From positions 1 through 64,000 of the forward strand of contig VFJW01000005.1 of assembly GCA_009885845.1 (NCBI GenBank): a DNA stretch of 64,000 bases, in the 5' to 3' direction. This document shows, in pieces, positions 26,380-35,730 of this stretch. Both the position numbers and the translations under genes were made by a program. The notes beneath the pieces were generated by a model, which was not told where the DNA came from, did not search any database, and saw only the letters and a list, made by a program, of their open reading frames with translations. Origin of the DNA: Geobacter sp. Its GTDB lineage: Bacteria > Desulfobacterota > Desulfuromonadia > Geobacterales > Pseudopelobacteraceae. How positions within the stretch are numbered: the first letter of the stretch is position 1; each line of letters opens with the position of its first letter.

Positions 26380-27660
26380 ATGTCCACTGTCATTACCGTA
26401 GAAAACCTGGGCAAGAAGTACACAATCTCCCACCAGAAGCGCGAGGAATACTCTTCCCTGCGCGATGCCATCACCAACAGTGTCAGAGGCTTTTCAAAAA
26501 AGATTTTTTCACCATTCACTTCTCACTCTTCACCCCTATCCGAATCTGAGGACTTCTGGGCTTTAAAGGATGTTTCCTTTGAAGTGAAGCAAGGAGAGCG
26601 TATTGGTATTATCGGTCGCAACGGTGCTGGAAAATCAACCCTGCTTAAAATCCTTTCTCGCATCACCGAACCGACAACCGGCAGCATCAGGATCAAGGGG
26701 AGGGTGGCAAGCCTGCTGGAAGTAGGTACCGGTTTTCATCCCGAATTGACCGGACGGGAGAATGTCTATTTGAACGGTGCTATACTGGGGATGGGCAAAG
26801 AGGAGATCAGGAAAAAGTTTGACGAGATTGTGAACTTTGCCGAGATTGATAAGTTTCTGGATACGCCGGTCAAGCGCTATTCATCCGGAATGTACGTACG
26901 GCTTGCCTTTGCGGTGGCTGCCCATTTGGAACCCGAGATACTTATTGTGGATGAAGTGCTGGCTGTGGGAGATACTGCATTCCAAAAAAAATGCTTGGGC
27001 AAGATGGATGAGGTGGGACAAGCCGGGAGAACCATATTATTTGTCAGTCATAATCTGGTCGCAGTAAGAAATTTGTGCCAGAGGGTGCTCAGTCTTCAAG
27101 AAGGAGTTGTCAATAAGATAGGCACCACTGATTATGTAATAGATGACTATTTAAAGAGTTCCCTCTGTATAAAAGATCTTGATACCATTACGGCTACTCT
27201 CGAAAGTATTCCTTTTGATCCGGTGTTTCGTTTTATAGGTATTGATATAATGCAAGATGGGGAATCAACTACCAGCATACGTAACGGACTGCCGGTAGAG
27301 ATTGTTCTTAATTACCGGGTAAATTGTCGAACACAGGGATTAAGAGTGTATTTCGACCTCGTCAATAGTGACGGAAATATTTTAGTCCGCAGTTTTTTTG
27401 ATGATGATGCAGATACCAGAACTGACGTTGAGCCAGGAACCTATGTTTCTACCGCTATAATTCCCGCCCACTTTTTGGCACCCAAGTCCTATGAAATTAA
27501 GCTGTATGCAACCATTTTTGATGTCAGATGTATTACTCCCGGCGGCATTAGTTTCATTCTAAATGTGGCTTCCAGCGGAAGACTGAATCGGGCATATCCG
27601 AACGAACCGATCAGATCCAATCTGCAGCCTTTTATCCAGTGGGAGACAAAATCGAAATAA
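26380..27660 (+). CDS. wzt: Polysaccharide ABC exporter ATPase with C-terminal glycan-binding domain (Wzt-like)
   Basis: A 426-residue protein. The ABC core has Walker A GRNGAGKSTL, signature YSSGMYVRLAFAVA, Walker B ILIVDEVLAVGD and switch His in FVSHN. From about residue 270, a beta-rich C-terminal domain follows (FIGIDIMQDGESTTSI onward), as in Wzt proteins that recognise the modified end of the O-polysaccharide before export. A flexible insertion precedes Walker A (FSPFTSHSSPLSESEDF). It pairs with Wzm. Confidence 0.93.
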   Translation: MSTVITVENLGKKYTISHQKREEYSSLRDAITNSVRGFSKKIFSPFTSHSSPLSESEDFWALKDVSFEVKQGERIGIIGRNGAGKSTLLKILSRITEPTTGSIRIKGRVASLLEVGTGFHPELTGRENVYLNGAILGMGKEEIRKKFDEIVNFAEIDKFLDTPVKRYSSGMYVRLAFAVAAHLEPEILIVDEVLAVGDTAFQKKCLGKMDEVGQAGRTILFVSHNLVAVRNLCQRVLSLQEGVVNKIGTTDYVIDDYLKSSLCIKDLDTITATLESIPFDPVFRFIGIDIMQDGESTTSIRNGLPVEIVLNYRVNCRTQGLRVYFDLVNSDGNILVRSFFDDDADTRTDVEPGTYVSTAIIPAHFLAPKSYEIKLYATIFDVRCITPGGISFILNVASSGRLNRAYPNEPIRSNLQPFIQWETKSK

Positions 27661-27691
27661 TTATTAATGAGCCTGAGAGGAACTTATTATT

Positions 27692-28432
27692 ATGAGTTTC
27701 AGTTTGTTTAACAAAAAGTCGTCAGCTAAAGATTCTAAAGAAGAATTCGGTCATCTGGAAAAGTACGTGATGTTGGTACGCACGTTCTCATTATTAAAAA
27801 CAGCCATGAGATGGGAACGTAATCCCTGTCTTGAGTCAGAACACCTTTATCAATATGAAAATTTTACAGATTTAAACGACAGGCGTTTAAGAGATGGCGA
27901 AGTGATCGGTGGAGCATGCTGTAACGGTAATCCGAAGACGATTCTTGAAATCGGGACATCGTATGGCAAGACTACCGAGCTAATCTCACGTAATGCTCCA
28001 CTGGCGGCCATTCATACGGTGAATATTCCCCCGGAGGAAATTTCGAACGGTGGTGAGTTTGTTACATGTACACTATCTCGAGAACAAATCGGAAGCCATT
28101 ATCGGGAAAAGAACTGTCAGAACGTTCGACAGATTTATGCAAATACCAAAAATTGGGAACCGGATTGCGGGTTGCTCGATATTGTTTTCATTGATGGTTG
28201 TCACGATTCTGATTTTGTCTACAATGATACGGTGAAAATATTGAAACTGTGTCACCCCGGAAGCATCATCATGTGGCATGATTTTGAGCCTGGCATGGTC
28301 AAGACGAATACCTGGATTCGAGACGTCTGCCGGGGAGTGGAGCGACTTTACGCTGATGGGTTTCTCCATGGCCCCATTCTACATCTTCAGGATTCCTGGG
28401 TTGGTCTGTATCAGGTAGGGGACAGGGAATAG
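27692..28432 (+). CDS. Class I SAM-dependent methyltransferase (Methyltransf_24 type)
   Basis: A 246-residue protein with the SAM-binding motif TILEIGTSYGKTTELIS, and later LDIVFIDGCHDSDFVYNDT and PGSIIMWHDF, the acidic/His pattern of the caffeoyl-CoA O-methyltransferase-like group found in polysaccharide clusters. It follows wzt by about 30 nt. In ABC-dependent O-antigen systems, a methyl or phosphate cap often ends the chain and is read by Wzt. This gene is one of several candidates for such a cap; that is inference. Confidence 0.8.
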   Translation: MSFSLFNKKSSAKDSKEEFGHLEKYVMLVRTFSLLKTAMRWERNPCLESEHLYQYENFTDLNDRRLRDGEVIGGACCNGNPKTILEIGTSYGKTTELISRNAPLAAIHTVNIPPEEISNGGEFVTCTLSREQIGSHYREKNCQNVRQIYANTKNWEPDCGLLDIVFIDGCHDSDFVYNDTVKILKLCHPGSIIMWHDFEPGMVKTNTWIRDVCRGVERLYADGFLHGPILHLQDSWVGLYQVGDRE

Positions 28433-28438
28433 TATACT

Positions 28439-29359
28439 TTGAATGCCTTACTGCGCCTTAAAAACAGATTTAATGATTCGCTCTATGGGTTTGTAATCGA
28501 TTGGAGCTTTCATAAAAAAAACAGATGGGTCAGTGCGTTTACCCCATATTTTGTACAGGCGGTTGTTGAGGCATTTCAACCGGTTATAGTCACCTCCCAG
28601 GAAGAATATTTTCAGTATGCAAAGCGGCTCAAGTACATAATTTCAATGGAGCCAGGCTGGGGCGCTCCGAGGATAAGTTTTGACAGAAATGCCAACCATC
28701 TGATTGCAATGATGGCAAGTGATCCCCATAACAAGACGAAATGGTTTCAGTACCATGTCATCAGTAATAATGTTACCTATGTTTTAAGTCAGTATTACAA
28801 ACCGTTTTTCCATCATTTCCCGCACTTCCCTGCGGAAAAATTTATCCATTTCCCTTGGGCCGTGCCGGATCAGTTTGTAACAAATGATCCGCTTAAAAAA
28901 AGATCGGGGGATGTTGCTATTTTTGGCGCTTCGGGAGGGGATGCTTACGATGTGCGCGACTGGTGCAGGCGGCATCCTGATGTTAAAGTTTATTCAAACT
29001 CAGGAGTTATGAATAAAAAGGTGAGCGACCGTGGATATTTTGAATGGCTTCGTAACTTTGATGCTGTCATTGCTGCAGGATCCTCTTGTGACTCGTATGA
29101 TCTTGTAACACCCAAATATTTTGAAATTGCTTCTTCCGGAGCACTTCTTTTTGGGCAATTTTGTAATGATCTGGAGTTGCTCGGTTTTAATGATACCAAT
29201 TCGTTGATTTTCACGAGGGAGTCTTTTGACGAGAAAATAAGAGCATATACTGCGGATCCAGTGAAGAGTCTAGTACTTAGAATAAATGGCAGAAGTTTGA
29301 TTTCCCGCAGACACCTCATCAGTCACAGAATCACGTTGCTTAAGCAGTTATTGAGGTAA
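28439..29359 (+). CDS. Putative glycosyltransferase, CgeB/GT4-like C-terminal half
   Basis: A 306-residue protein. The C-terminal half reads DVAIFGASGGDAYDVRDWC, then SDRGYFEWLRNFDAVIAAGS and YDLVTPKYFEIASSGALLFG, a pattern like the nucleotide-binding half of CgeB/Glyco_trans_1_2 proteins (KYFE..A.G..LLA). The N-terminal half resembles nothing I can name (ISMEPGWGAPRISFDRNANH). The start is probably TTG 28439. Family membership is moderately sure; substrate unknown. Confidence 0.6.
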   Translation: MNALLRLKNRFNDSLYGFVIDWSFHKKNRWVSAFTPYFVQAVVEAFQPVIVTSQEEYFQYAKRLKYIISMEPGWGAPRISFDRNANHLIAMMASDPHNKTKWFQYHVISNNVTYVLSQYYKPFFHHFPHFPAEKFIHFPWAVPDQFVTNDPLKKRSGDVAIFGASGGDAYDVRDWCRRHPDVKVYSNSGVMNKKVSDRGYFEWLRNFDAVIAAGSSCDSYDLVTPKYFEIASSGALLFGQFCNDLELLGFNDTNSLIFTRESFDEKIRAYTADPVKSLVLRINGRSLISRRHLISHRITLLKQLLR

Positions 29360-29363
29360 TGCC

Positions 29364-30932
29364 ATGAAGTATCAGTATGTAACCCTGGATGGCTCTGCAC
29401 GCAACTTTTTCTATGCCGAGTACCCTGCTGATCCGGAAAAAGGATCTTTTCTGGAAGTGACGGAAGATCTGGATCGGATCAGGGTGCGAGTCGACAGATT
29501 TTCCACCATCCCATTTTATTATGCAGTGCATGAAAACAAACTCTATGGTTCTACAAAACTGCACTTGCTTATTCAGGCTTTGCCAGCATCATTTCCCAGA
29601 AAATTAAATTATCCGGCCGCAATTGAGTTTTTGCGAACTAACAGCATGATTGCATCGAAGACGCTTATGGCAGGTGTAGAGAGGGTGCCCTACGGTCATG
29701 AGCTCATTTTCGATAAGCAATGTTCTCAGATTCGCCTGCATGAATATTGGCGACTTGCTGGAGATATCATACTCTATGACGAGAATGATCTGATAGCAAA
29801 CCTCAGTGAGACATTTCAGAGAGTCGTGAAAACGTATGTTTCAAGGGTAGAGCGAGTGGGCATGCAGTTGTCCGGAGGTATGGATTCACGGCAGATAATC
29901 GCTACCCTCAAAAAACTGGAGATTCCTTTTAAGGCGTTTACCTATGGTGTCCCCCAAAACATTGATGTGTTGATTGCGCAGCAGTTGGCCAAGAAATTCG
30001 GGATTCCTCATAATTTCGATGAGTGGAATGGAGCAGCATGTTTTAGAAATAATTTTGATGATCAGTTTATCATGACCGATGGAATGCAAGCCCTTTTTCA
30101 TGGTCACGGCATTGCCACGTATCTGCAGGAAGCTTGTTGTGTAGACACGGTCATTTATGGTCATTTTCTGGATTTATTTATTCAGGCTCATAGTTACGAT
30201 TCTTATTTTGAGAAGGACTATGGTCTCTTCACCGTCAAACATCTGTACGAGAAATTTGATGGAGGAGTCTGCTCTGTAATGCGAGGTGACAGTATTGAGC
30301 ATGATATGCTTGAGAATGAGTGGCACGGAGTTTATGCAGCCAATATCTATTCAGAAATACGAAAATTTGACTACATGATACCGGAAAAGCGTTATGATGC
30401 GCTATATTTTGTCCACCACGGATTACGAAGATTACTTCCTCAGGTTCAGGCAGGTGCACATTCTGTTGACTTTTTCCTGCCGGGGCTTGATAGAGATTAC
30501 TTCGATCTTTCCTGGTCTGTTCCAGGGAGTCTTCGCAGTCATCGGGAATTGCAGAAAAAACTACTTAAAACCATATGCGTTGATGTCCTGTGTGTGCCAG
30601 TTGTAAGGGACAATTGCCAAATCGAATTTCTTGGAAGTAGCTCTATTGACAAGTGGAAATCAATGTACCACCAGTTCATGAATAAACACTATGGTGGCAA
30701 TACGTATATGTATGATTACTATGGTACCGGACTTCCGCAAATGGTTAATGACCAGCTATATTTATGGATAAAGGGATTGGTGACTTCATCTGCTCTTAAT
30801 GGTTTAGGCTTGATTAAGCAGGAATACATTGACGAATTATTCAGGCATGACCAATTGCATAAGCAGGTTTCGCTCGGACACTACGGAGCCCTGATTACGC
30901 TCTGTCGTTTTGTCGATACTTATATTGATTGA
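29364..30932 (+). CDS. Asparagine synthetase-like amidotransferase without the glutaminase nucleophile
   Basis: A 522-residue protein. The synthetase half has the PP-loop motif MQLSGGMDSRQIIATL and downstream helices like AsnB (FLPGLDRDYFDLSWSVPG). The N-terminal half keeps a reduced Ntn-like region (FSTIPFYYAVHENKLYGSTK). However, it begins MKYQYVTLDG, with no Cys2, so glutamine hydrolysis in the usual way is not expected. Such AsnB-like proteins occur in O-antigen and capsule clusters and may amidate uronic acids or use ammonia or another amine. It may also have another ligase-type role. Confidence 0.75.
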   Translation: MKYQYVTLDGSARNFFYAEYPADPEKGSFLEVTEDLDRIRVRVDRFSTIPFYYAVHENKLYGSTKLHLLIQALPASFPRKLNYPAAIEFLRTNSMIASKTLMAGVERVPYGHELIFDKQCSQIRLHEYWRLAGDIILYDENDLIANLSETFQRVVKTYVSRVERVGMQLSGGMDSRQIIATLKKLEIPFKAFTYGVPQNIDVLIAQQLAKKFGIPHNFDEWNGAACFRNNFDDQFIMTDGMQALFHGHGIATYLQEACCVDTVIYGHFLDLFIQAHSYDSYFEKDYGLFTVKHLYEKFDGGVCSVMRGDSIEHDMLENEWHGVYAANIYSEIRKFDYMIPEKRYDALYFVHHGLRRLLPQVQAGAHSVDFFLPGLDRDYFDLSWSVPGSLRSHRELQKKLLKTICVDVLCVPVVRDNCQIEFLGSSSIDKWKSMYHQFMNKHYGGNTYMYDYYGTGLPQMVNDQLYLWIKGLVTSSALNGLGLIKQEYIDELFRHDQLHKQVSLGHYGALITLCRFVDTYID

Positions 30933-30944
30933 ACTGGAACTTTC

Positions 30945-32117
30945 ATGGTTTTTTCTACAAATCATTCTGATGCATCTAAGTTGAGAGGTGCCAGAATTGT
31001 GTTCGTTTTTCATGGGGGTGAGCAGGGAGGAGCGGAGCATCAAGGGCTGATTCTTGCGAATCATTTGAAGGAACTTATTGGTGCTGAAATAATTGTATTA
31101 GGACTGATGGCGCAATCGCCTGGTAAGGTAGCCAGACGGTGTAAAAAATCTGCAATCCAGTGGCAGGCTGTACCGTTCTCTTGGCCTGTTGATTGGGGAG
31201 GAAAAATATTATCGCTTTACAGATTAGCCCGCGTAATTAAAGAACTCAAGCCAGATATACTTTTGCCATATACATATTTTCCCAATGTTGTGTGCAGTCT
31301 GATCTGGAGATTTACCGGAGCAAGCCTCTGTGTGTGGAATCAGAGAGATGAAGGGCGTTGCCTTGATATTAACTTTTGGCACAAGGCTGCTATTTGGTTG
31401 GTTCCTTGCTTGGTCTCAAATTCCATCATAGGCAAAGAGTTTTTGGAAAGGCAATATTCTCTTCAAAATAAGACGGTTTCTGTGATCCCCAATGCTCTAG
31501 CATTGATTAAGCCACGGCTTAACCGATATGAATGGAGAGTCTCCCTTGGATTAAGTCAAACTCGTTTTGTAGCGATAATGGTTGCAAATGTGCATGGATT
31601 CAAGGATCACAAAACACTTTTAAAGGCGTGGCGTGCTTTTCTGGATAAATTGTCTGAACACACTGAAAGGCCAATGTTATTACTGGCAGGACGATTTGAC
31701 GGGGCTGAGTCAGAACTTTTTGATCTTACGTCTGAACTTGATATTATTACAGAAGTCCTGTTTTTGGGAGAGATTGACGATGTACCGGGTCTTCTTTCTG
31801 CTTCTGATCTTTATATACACAGCTCCCAGTTTGAGGGGCTTCCAAATGCCATATTAGAAGCTATGAGTATGTCACTTCCTGTTGTTGCAACTGATATTCC
31901 GGGTATCAGAGAGGCAGTAGGAACTTATGGCGCTAATTTTCTATCTCGTGGAGGAGATTATAATCAGATGGCCGACCTAATTGTGTCGTTTTATAACGAC
32001 GCAAGTCTACGGTCTCAAACAGGGAAAATTCTTAATAAGTATGTAATGGAAAAACACAAAACCGAACTAATGATTTATTCATCAATTAATATAATGTCCA
32101 GATACATCAAAAAATGA
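30945..32117 (+). CDS. GT4 family glycosyltransferase
   Basis: A 390-residue GT-B enzyme. The N-terminal domain has FHGGEQGGAEHQGLILA (the Gly-rich acceptor loop), and the C-terminal domain has the retaining EX7E motif in SSQFEGLPNAILEAMS followed by PVVATDIPGIREAV. Base composition here is AT-richer than in the flanking core genes. It overlaps the next gene by 4 nt. Confidence 0.88.
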   Translation: MVFSTNHSDASKLRGARIVFVFHGGEQGGAEHQGLILANHLKELIGAEIIVLGLMAQSPGKVARRCKKSAIQWQAVPFSWPVDWGGKILSLYRLARVIKELKPDILLPYTYFPNVVCSLIWRFTGASLCVWNQRDEGRCLDINFWHKAAIWLVPCLVSNSIIGKEFLERQYSLQNKTVSVIPNALALIKPRLNRYEWRVSLGLSQTRFVAIMVANVHGFKDHKTLLKAWRAFLDKLSEHTERPMLLLAGRFDGAESELFDLTSELDIITEVLFLGEIDDVPGLLSASDLYIHSSQFEGLPNAILEAMSMSLPVVATDIPGIREAVGTYGANFLSRGGDYNQMADLIVSFYNDASLRSQTGKILNKYVMEKHKTELMIYSSINIMSRYIKK

Positions 32118-33451
32118 ATCTGATACAGGTCAATACGATTGATATTCATGGCGGTGCCGCACGAGTAGCCGGAATACTCCATGATTATTTCAAGAACAAA
32201 GGACATGACTCTAAACTTATTGTTGGTACAAAGTTTGGTAATGATCCTGATACCATTGACTTGAAATTTGCATCAAACGAAATCATTAATAAGTTCCCGC
32301 CAATATTGAAGCTGTTCTGCCGCTGTCATGGATTTCGGCACCGGGCAGAATTGATGTTTGATCTTGAGAATCTTGGAGACCCTGATAGCAGGTATCTAAT
32401 AAATCTTGTGCCTGAATCAACTGATATCATCCAGTGTCACAATCTCCATGGCGGATATTTTGACCTTCGAACATTGCCCGTATTATCAAAGCTATTTCCT
32501 GTCATCCTTGTTATGCACGATCCCTGGTTGTTAGGAGGGCACTGTGCCCATTCTTTTGATTGTGACAAGTGGATTAACGGATGTGATATGTGTCCGCATT
32601 TGGACGTTCAGTACTCCTTGAAGCGAGACACGGCTCATTTCAACTGGCTAAGAAAAAAACATATATTTGATTCATGCAGTCTCTATTTGATTTCTCCTTC
32701 AGAATGGCTCATGGACAGGGTTAATCGTTCGATTTTGAAAACGTCAATTGTCAGATCCAGAGTCATAAACAATGGAGTTGACCAAACAATTTTTATTCCC
32801 AATGACAAAAAAAAGGTGCGTGCGGATCTTGGAATCGGAAAAGAAGATTATGTGGTAATGTTTGCGGCTAACGGTATCCGCGAGAGTATCTGGAAGGATT
32901 ATGCCACAATGCGTGCTGCTGTCAGCGAGACAGCACTGGCAATGCCGGAAATAACGCTACACTTTCTTGCTGTTGGAGAAAGTGCGCCGCCGGAAAAAAT
33001 CGGTACGGCGACGATCACATTCATCCCTTACAAGACACCTGACAAGTTGGCTTGTTATTATCAGTCTGCGGATGTTTACATTCATGCGTCGCGTGCTGAA
33101 AATTTTCCAAATACTATCATTGAGGCACTTTCATGCGGTACGCCGGTCATTGCCACTTCAGTTGGCGGTGTGTCTGAGCAGATAAAGGGTCTCTGTCACG
33201 ATGGCGATATCAGTGGACTTAACCATTATGGCCTGGAAAACGCGACGGGTATATTAACGCCGGTTGGTGATGTAGGAGCACTGAGCCGTGCCCTCTGTTT
33301 ATTGCTTCGCACCCCAGAAATTTTGCTCCAGCTTTCGGAGTCAGCTGTAAGAGATGCTCATGAGCGTTTTAATATTGAAACTATCGGTACTCAATATCTT
33401 GATTTTTTCGAAGAAGTTATTAAAGACTGGAAAGCGAATACTAAGGTTTAA
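32114..33451 (+). CDS. GT4 family glycosyltransferase (WcaC/WbaZ-like)
   Basis: A 445-residue GT-B enzyme: DIHGGAARVAGILHDYF at the N-terminus and a Cys-rich middle (GGHCAHSFDCDKWINGCDMC). This H/D/C-rich stretch is typical of the colanic acid WcaC-type GT4 enzymes. SRAENFPNTIIEALSCGTPV carries the EX7E motif and nucleotide-sugar loop. Translationally coupled at both ends. Confidence 0.88.
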   Translation: MNLIQVNTIDIHGGAARVAGILHDYFKNKGHDSKLIVGTKFGNDPDTIDLKFASNEIINKFPPILKLFCRCHGFRHRAELMFDLENLGDPDSRYLINLVPESTDIIQCHNLHGGYFDLRTLPVLSKLFPVILVMHDPWLLGGHCAHSFDCDKWINGCDMCPHLDVQYSLKRDTAHFNWLRKKHIFDSCSLYLISPSEWLMDRVNRSILKTSIVRSRVINNGVDQTIFIPNDKKKVRADLGIGKEDYVVMFAANGIRESIWKDYATMRAAVSETALAMPEITLHFLAVGESAPPEKIGTATITFIPYKTPDKLACYYQSADVYIHASRAENFPNTIIEALSCGTPVIATSVGGVSEQIKGLCHDGDISGLNHYGLENATGILTPVGDVGALSRALCLLLRTPEILLQLSESAVRDAHERFNIETIGTQYLDFFEEVIKDWKANTKV

Positions 33452-33452
33452 A

Positions 33453-34259
33453 ATGGAAAGCAAACAGTTATCAGTAGTGATTGGTTCGTATAACCGCCAT
33501 CGTTTTCTCAAACCGACCATAGACAGTATCCGTCGGGAGCTGAATCGGTGCCCATTCTCCGGCGAGATCATTGTTGTAGATGGCGGTTCCAGCGACGGTT
33601 CGCTGAGGTGGTTGCTCAAGCAGAAGGACATCATCACCATCGTTCAGCATAACCGTGGGAAGTGGAACGACAAGCCCATCGTAAGGCGATCCTGGGGATA
33701 CTTTATGAATCTTGGGTTCAGGTGCGCCAAAGGGAAATATGTATGCATGATGAGTGATGATTGTCTGGTAGTGCCTAGGGCTATCGTAAATGGAGTGAAA
33801 CTGTTTGAAGAGAAGTGTGCGGATGGAGAAAAGATTGGAGCGGTTGCCTTTTACTGGCGCAATTGGCCAGATGAAAAGGAATATCGTGTCGGCCTGACTT
33901 TTGGGAATTCTATGTTTGTCAATCACGGCCTTTATCTCAATCAAGCGCTTGAAGACGTCGGATACATGGATGAACAAAATTACTCTTTTTACCATGCCGA
34001 CGGAGATGTCTGCCTCAAGATGAGGGAAAAGGGTTTTTCATGCATAGACTCTCCTGATTCCTATATTGAGCATTACGCACACGCCAATGAAAAAATCAGA
34101 GAATCGAATTCCGAAGTTCAGAAAAATGATTGGGCCTTCTACGAAAACAGATGGAAGCTACTGTTGCCTCCGTCAGTTGATTGGAAACTGAAGGAACACA
34201 ACGATTCTAATAATACGACCAGAGCATTTCCGAAAAAATGGTTTGGAATCTGCCCATGA
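33453..34259 (+). CDS. GT2 family glycosyltransferase
   Basis: A 268-residue GT-A enzyme: LSVVIGSYNRHRFLKPTID, IIVVDGGSSDGSLRWLL, the metal site CMMSDDC and YHADGDVCLKMREKG. ATG 33453 is only 1 nt past the preceding stop and starts at the fold. The longer open frame upstream overlaps the previous gene and is rejected. Confidence 0.86.
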   Translation: MESKQLSVVIGSYNRHRFLKPTIDSIRRELNRCPFSGEIIVVDGGSSDGSLRWLLKQKDIITIVQHNRGKWNDKPIVRRSWGYFMNLGFRCAKGKYVCMMSDDCLVVPRAIVNGVKLFEEKCADGEKIGAVAFYWRNWPDEKEYRVGLTFGNSMFVNHGLYLNQALEDVGYMDEQNYSFYHADGDVCLKMREKGFSCIDSPDSYIEHYAHANEKIRESNSEVQKNDWAFYENRWKLLLPPSVDWKLKEHNDSNNTTRAFPKKWFGICP

Positions 34260-34903
34260 AGCTCCACCTTGGCTGCGGTCAGCGATACCTTGATGGCTAT
34301 GTAAATATTGATTTCCCCTTGTCCTCCCACACGGCACAGACTGAAAGTGTTGCCGATCTCCATGCAGATATCATCATGCTCAAGTATACTCCAGAAAGCG
34401 TGTCTGAGGTTCGTCTGCATCACGTTTTTGAACATTTCCCCCGTCCGGTTGCGTGTGGACTTTTGGCGTGTTGGTATTCATGGCTCAAGCCAGGTGGTGT
34501 TATTCATATTGAAGTCCCTGATTTCTCAGGAGCGGCCAGAATAATGTTGAACCCATTAAATTCATTTAAAAAGCGTGCAGTGGCGGAACGTCACCTGTTT
34601 GGTTCACACGAAGCTTCCTGGGCGGTTCATTGTGAGGGGTATTCCCCTTGGCTGCTGAATAAAATGCTGCCTGTTTTTGGATTCAAAGTAATCAAGATGT
34701 CGGGTAATGAGTGGTGTGGAACCTGTAACGTTGAAGTTGTTGCCTCCAGAGTGGCAGATACTGTGACCAGGGAGATGTTTGTCAGTAGTGCCGATGAATA
34801 TCTTCAGAACTATCTGCTCAATTCAAGCGATATTGAGATGAGGATTCATGCGGCCTGGATGGTCATATTCAACGAACAGCTGGAAAAAGGTTGGGCGCAG
34901 TGA
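34256..34903 (+). CDS. SAM-dependent methyltransferase
   Basis: A 215-residue class I methyltransferase: MKLHLGCGQRYLDGYVNID is the SAM-binding start, then VSEVRLHHVFEHFPR and LKPGGVIHIEVPD (motif III-like). ATG 34256 overlaps the preceding stop (ATGA). The type (Methyltransf_11-like, LxxGxG..Y.GY.NID) is frequent in surface-glycan clusters. Confidence 0.85.
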   Translation: MKLHLGCGQRYLDGYVNIDFPLSSHTAQTESVADLHADIIMLKYTPESVSEVRLHHVFEHFPRPVACGLLACWYSWLKPGGVIHIEVPDFSGAARIMLNPLNSFKKRAVAERHLFGSHEASWAVHCEGYSPWLLNKMLPVFGFKVIKMSGNEWCGTCNVEVVASRVADTVTREMFVSSADEYLQNYLLNSSDIEMRIHAAWMVIFNEQLEKGWAQ

Positions 34904-35691
34904 TGACAGTTTCTGTCATCATACCAACCTGGAACCGCTCTTCTTCACTGAAGCAGGCGATAGTCAGTGCCCTTTCCCAAACACATTCTCCCCTGGAAGT
35001 TATAGTATGTGACGATGGATCAACGGACGATACCGAAGAGGTTGTCCGCTCCATACATGATCCACGGGTCGTCTGGTTGCCGGGGGAGCGCTCAGGAAGG
35101 CCGTCGGTCCCCAGAAATAGAGGAATAAGTGTTAGCCTAGGTGAATGGTTGGCCTTTCTGGATGATGATGATGTCTGGATGCCGGAAAAATTGAAACTTC
35201 AGCTTGAGCGGGCTCGAATGCTCAACTGCCTTGCCAGTTGCACGCAGGCGTGTGACAGAAAGTCTGACATATACAAACTGGGGTGGGATGGCAAGCAATT
35301 AACGTTCCGGGACATGATGCGAGGCAACCGGGTCATCTGCAGTTCCTCCCTGATACACAGAAGTGTATTGTTCAGAGCGGATGGGTTTCCCGAGAGCACC
35401 AGATTAACTTCTATCGAGGATTATGCATTCTGGTTGAGGGTTGCCACTGTTACTGACTTTGCGTTTGTTGGTGAGCCGCTTGTAATTTATGCCGATTCTT
35501 CTCACACGAGCCTCCGCTCTTATTATGCCGATGCTTTGAAGCAGAAGCGTCTGGTGCTGGGAAATTTTCTTGTTTGGGGGTGTAGAAAGCGGATATCGGC
35601 TGATCATTTGAAGGCTGCCCTGAACAGTTATTGTGATATTTTGCTGCTTCAGGTTCGGAAACGGCTGGGGACTTGCCGAGAACAATTGTAA
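34903..35691 (+). CDS. GT2 family glycosyltransferase
   Basis: A 262-residue GT-A enzyme: TVSVIIPTWNRSSSLKQAI, LEVIVCDDGSTDDT, PRNRGISVSLGEWLAFLDDDDVW with the DxD motif, and IEDYAFWLRVAT at the acceptor side. ATG 34903 shares a base with the preceding stop (TGATG). Confidence 0.88.
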   Translation: MTVSVIIPTWNRSSSLKQAIVSALSQTHSPLEVIVCDDGSTDDTEEVVRSIHDPRVVWLPGERSGRPSVPRNRGISVSLGEWLAFLDDDDVWMPEKLKLQLERARMLNCLASCTQACDRKSDIYKLGWDGKQLTFRDMMRGNRVICSSSLIHRSVLFRADGFPESTRLTSIEDYAFWLRVATVTDFAFVGEPLVIYADSSHTSLRSYYADALKQKRLVLGNFLVWGCRKRISADHLKAALNSYCDILLLQVRKRLGTCREQL

Positions 35692-35730
35692 TAGGGATGT
35701 TTTTTTGACAGTTATGGGGACTTTAAAGTT

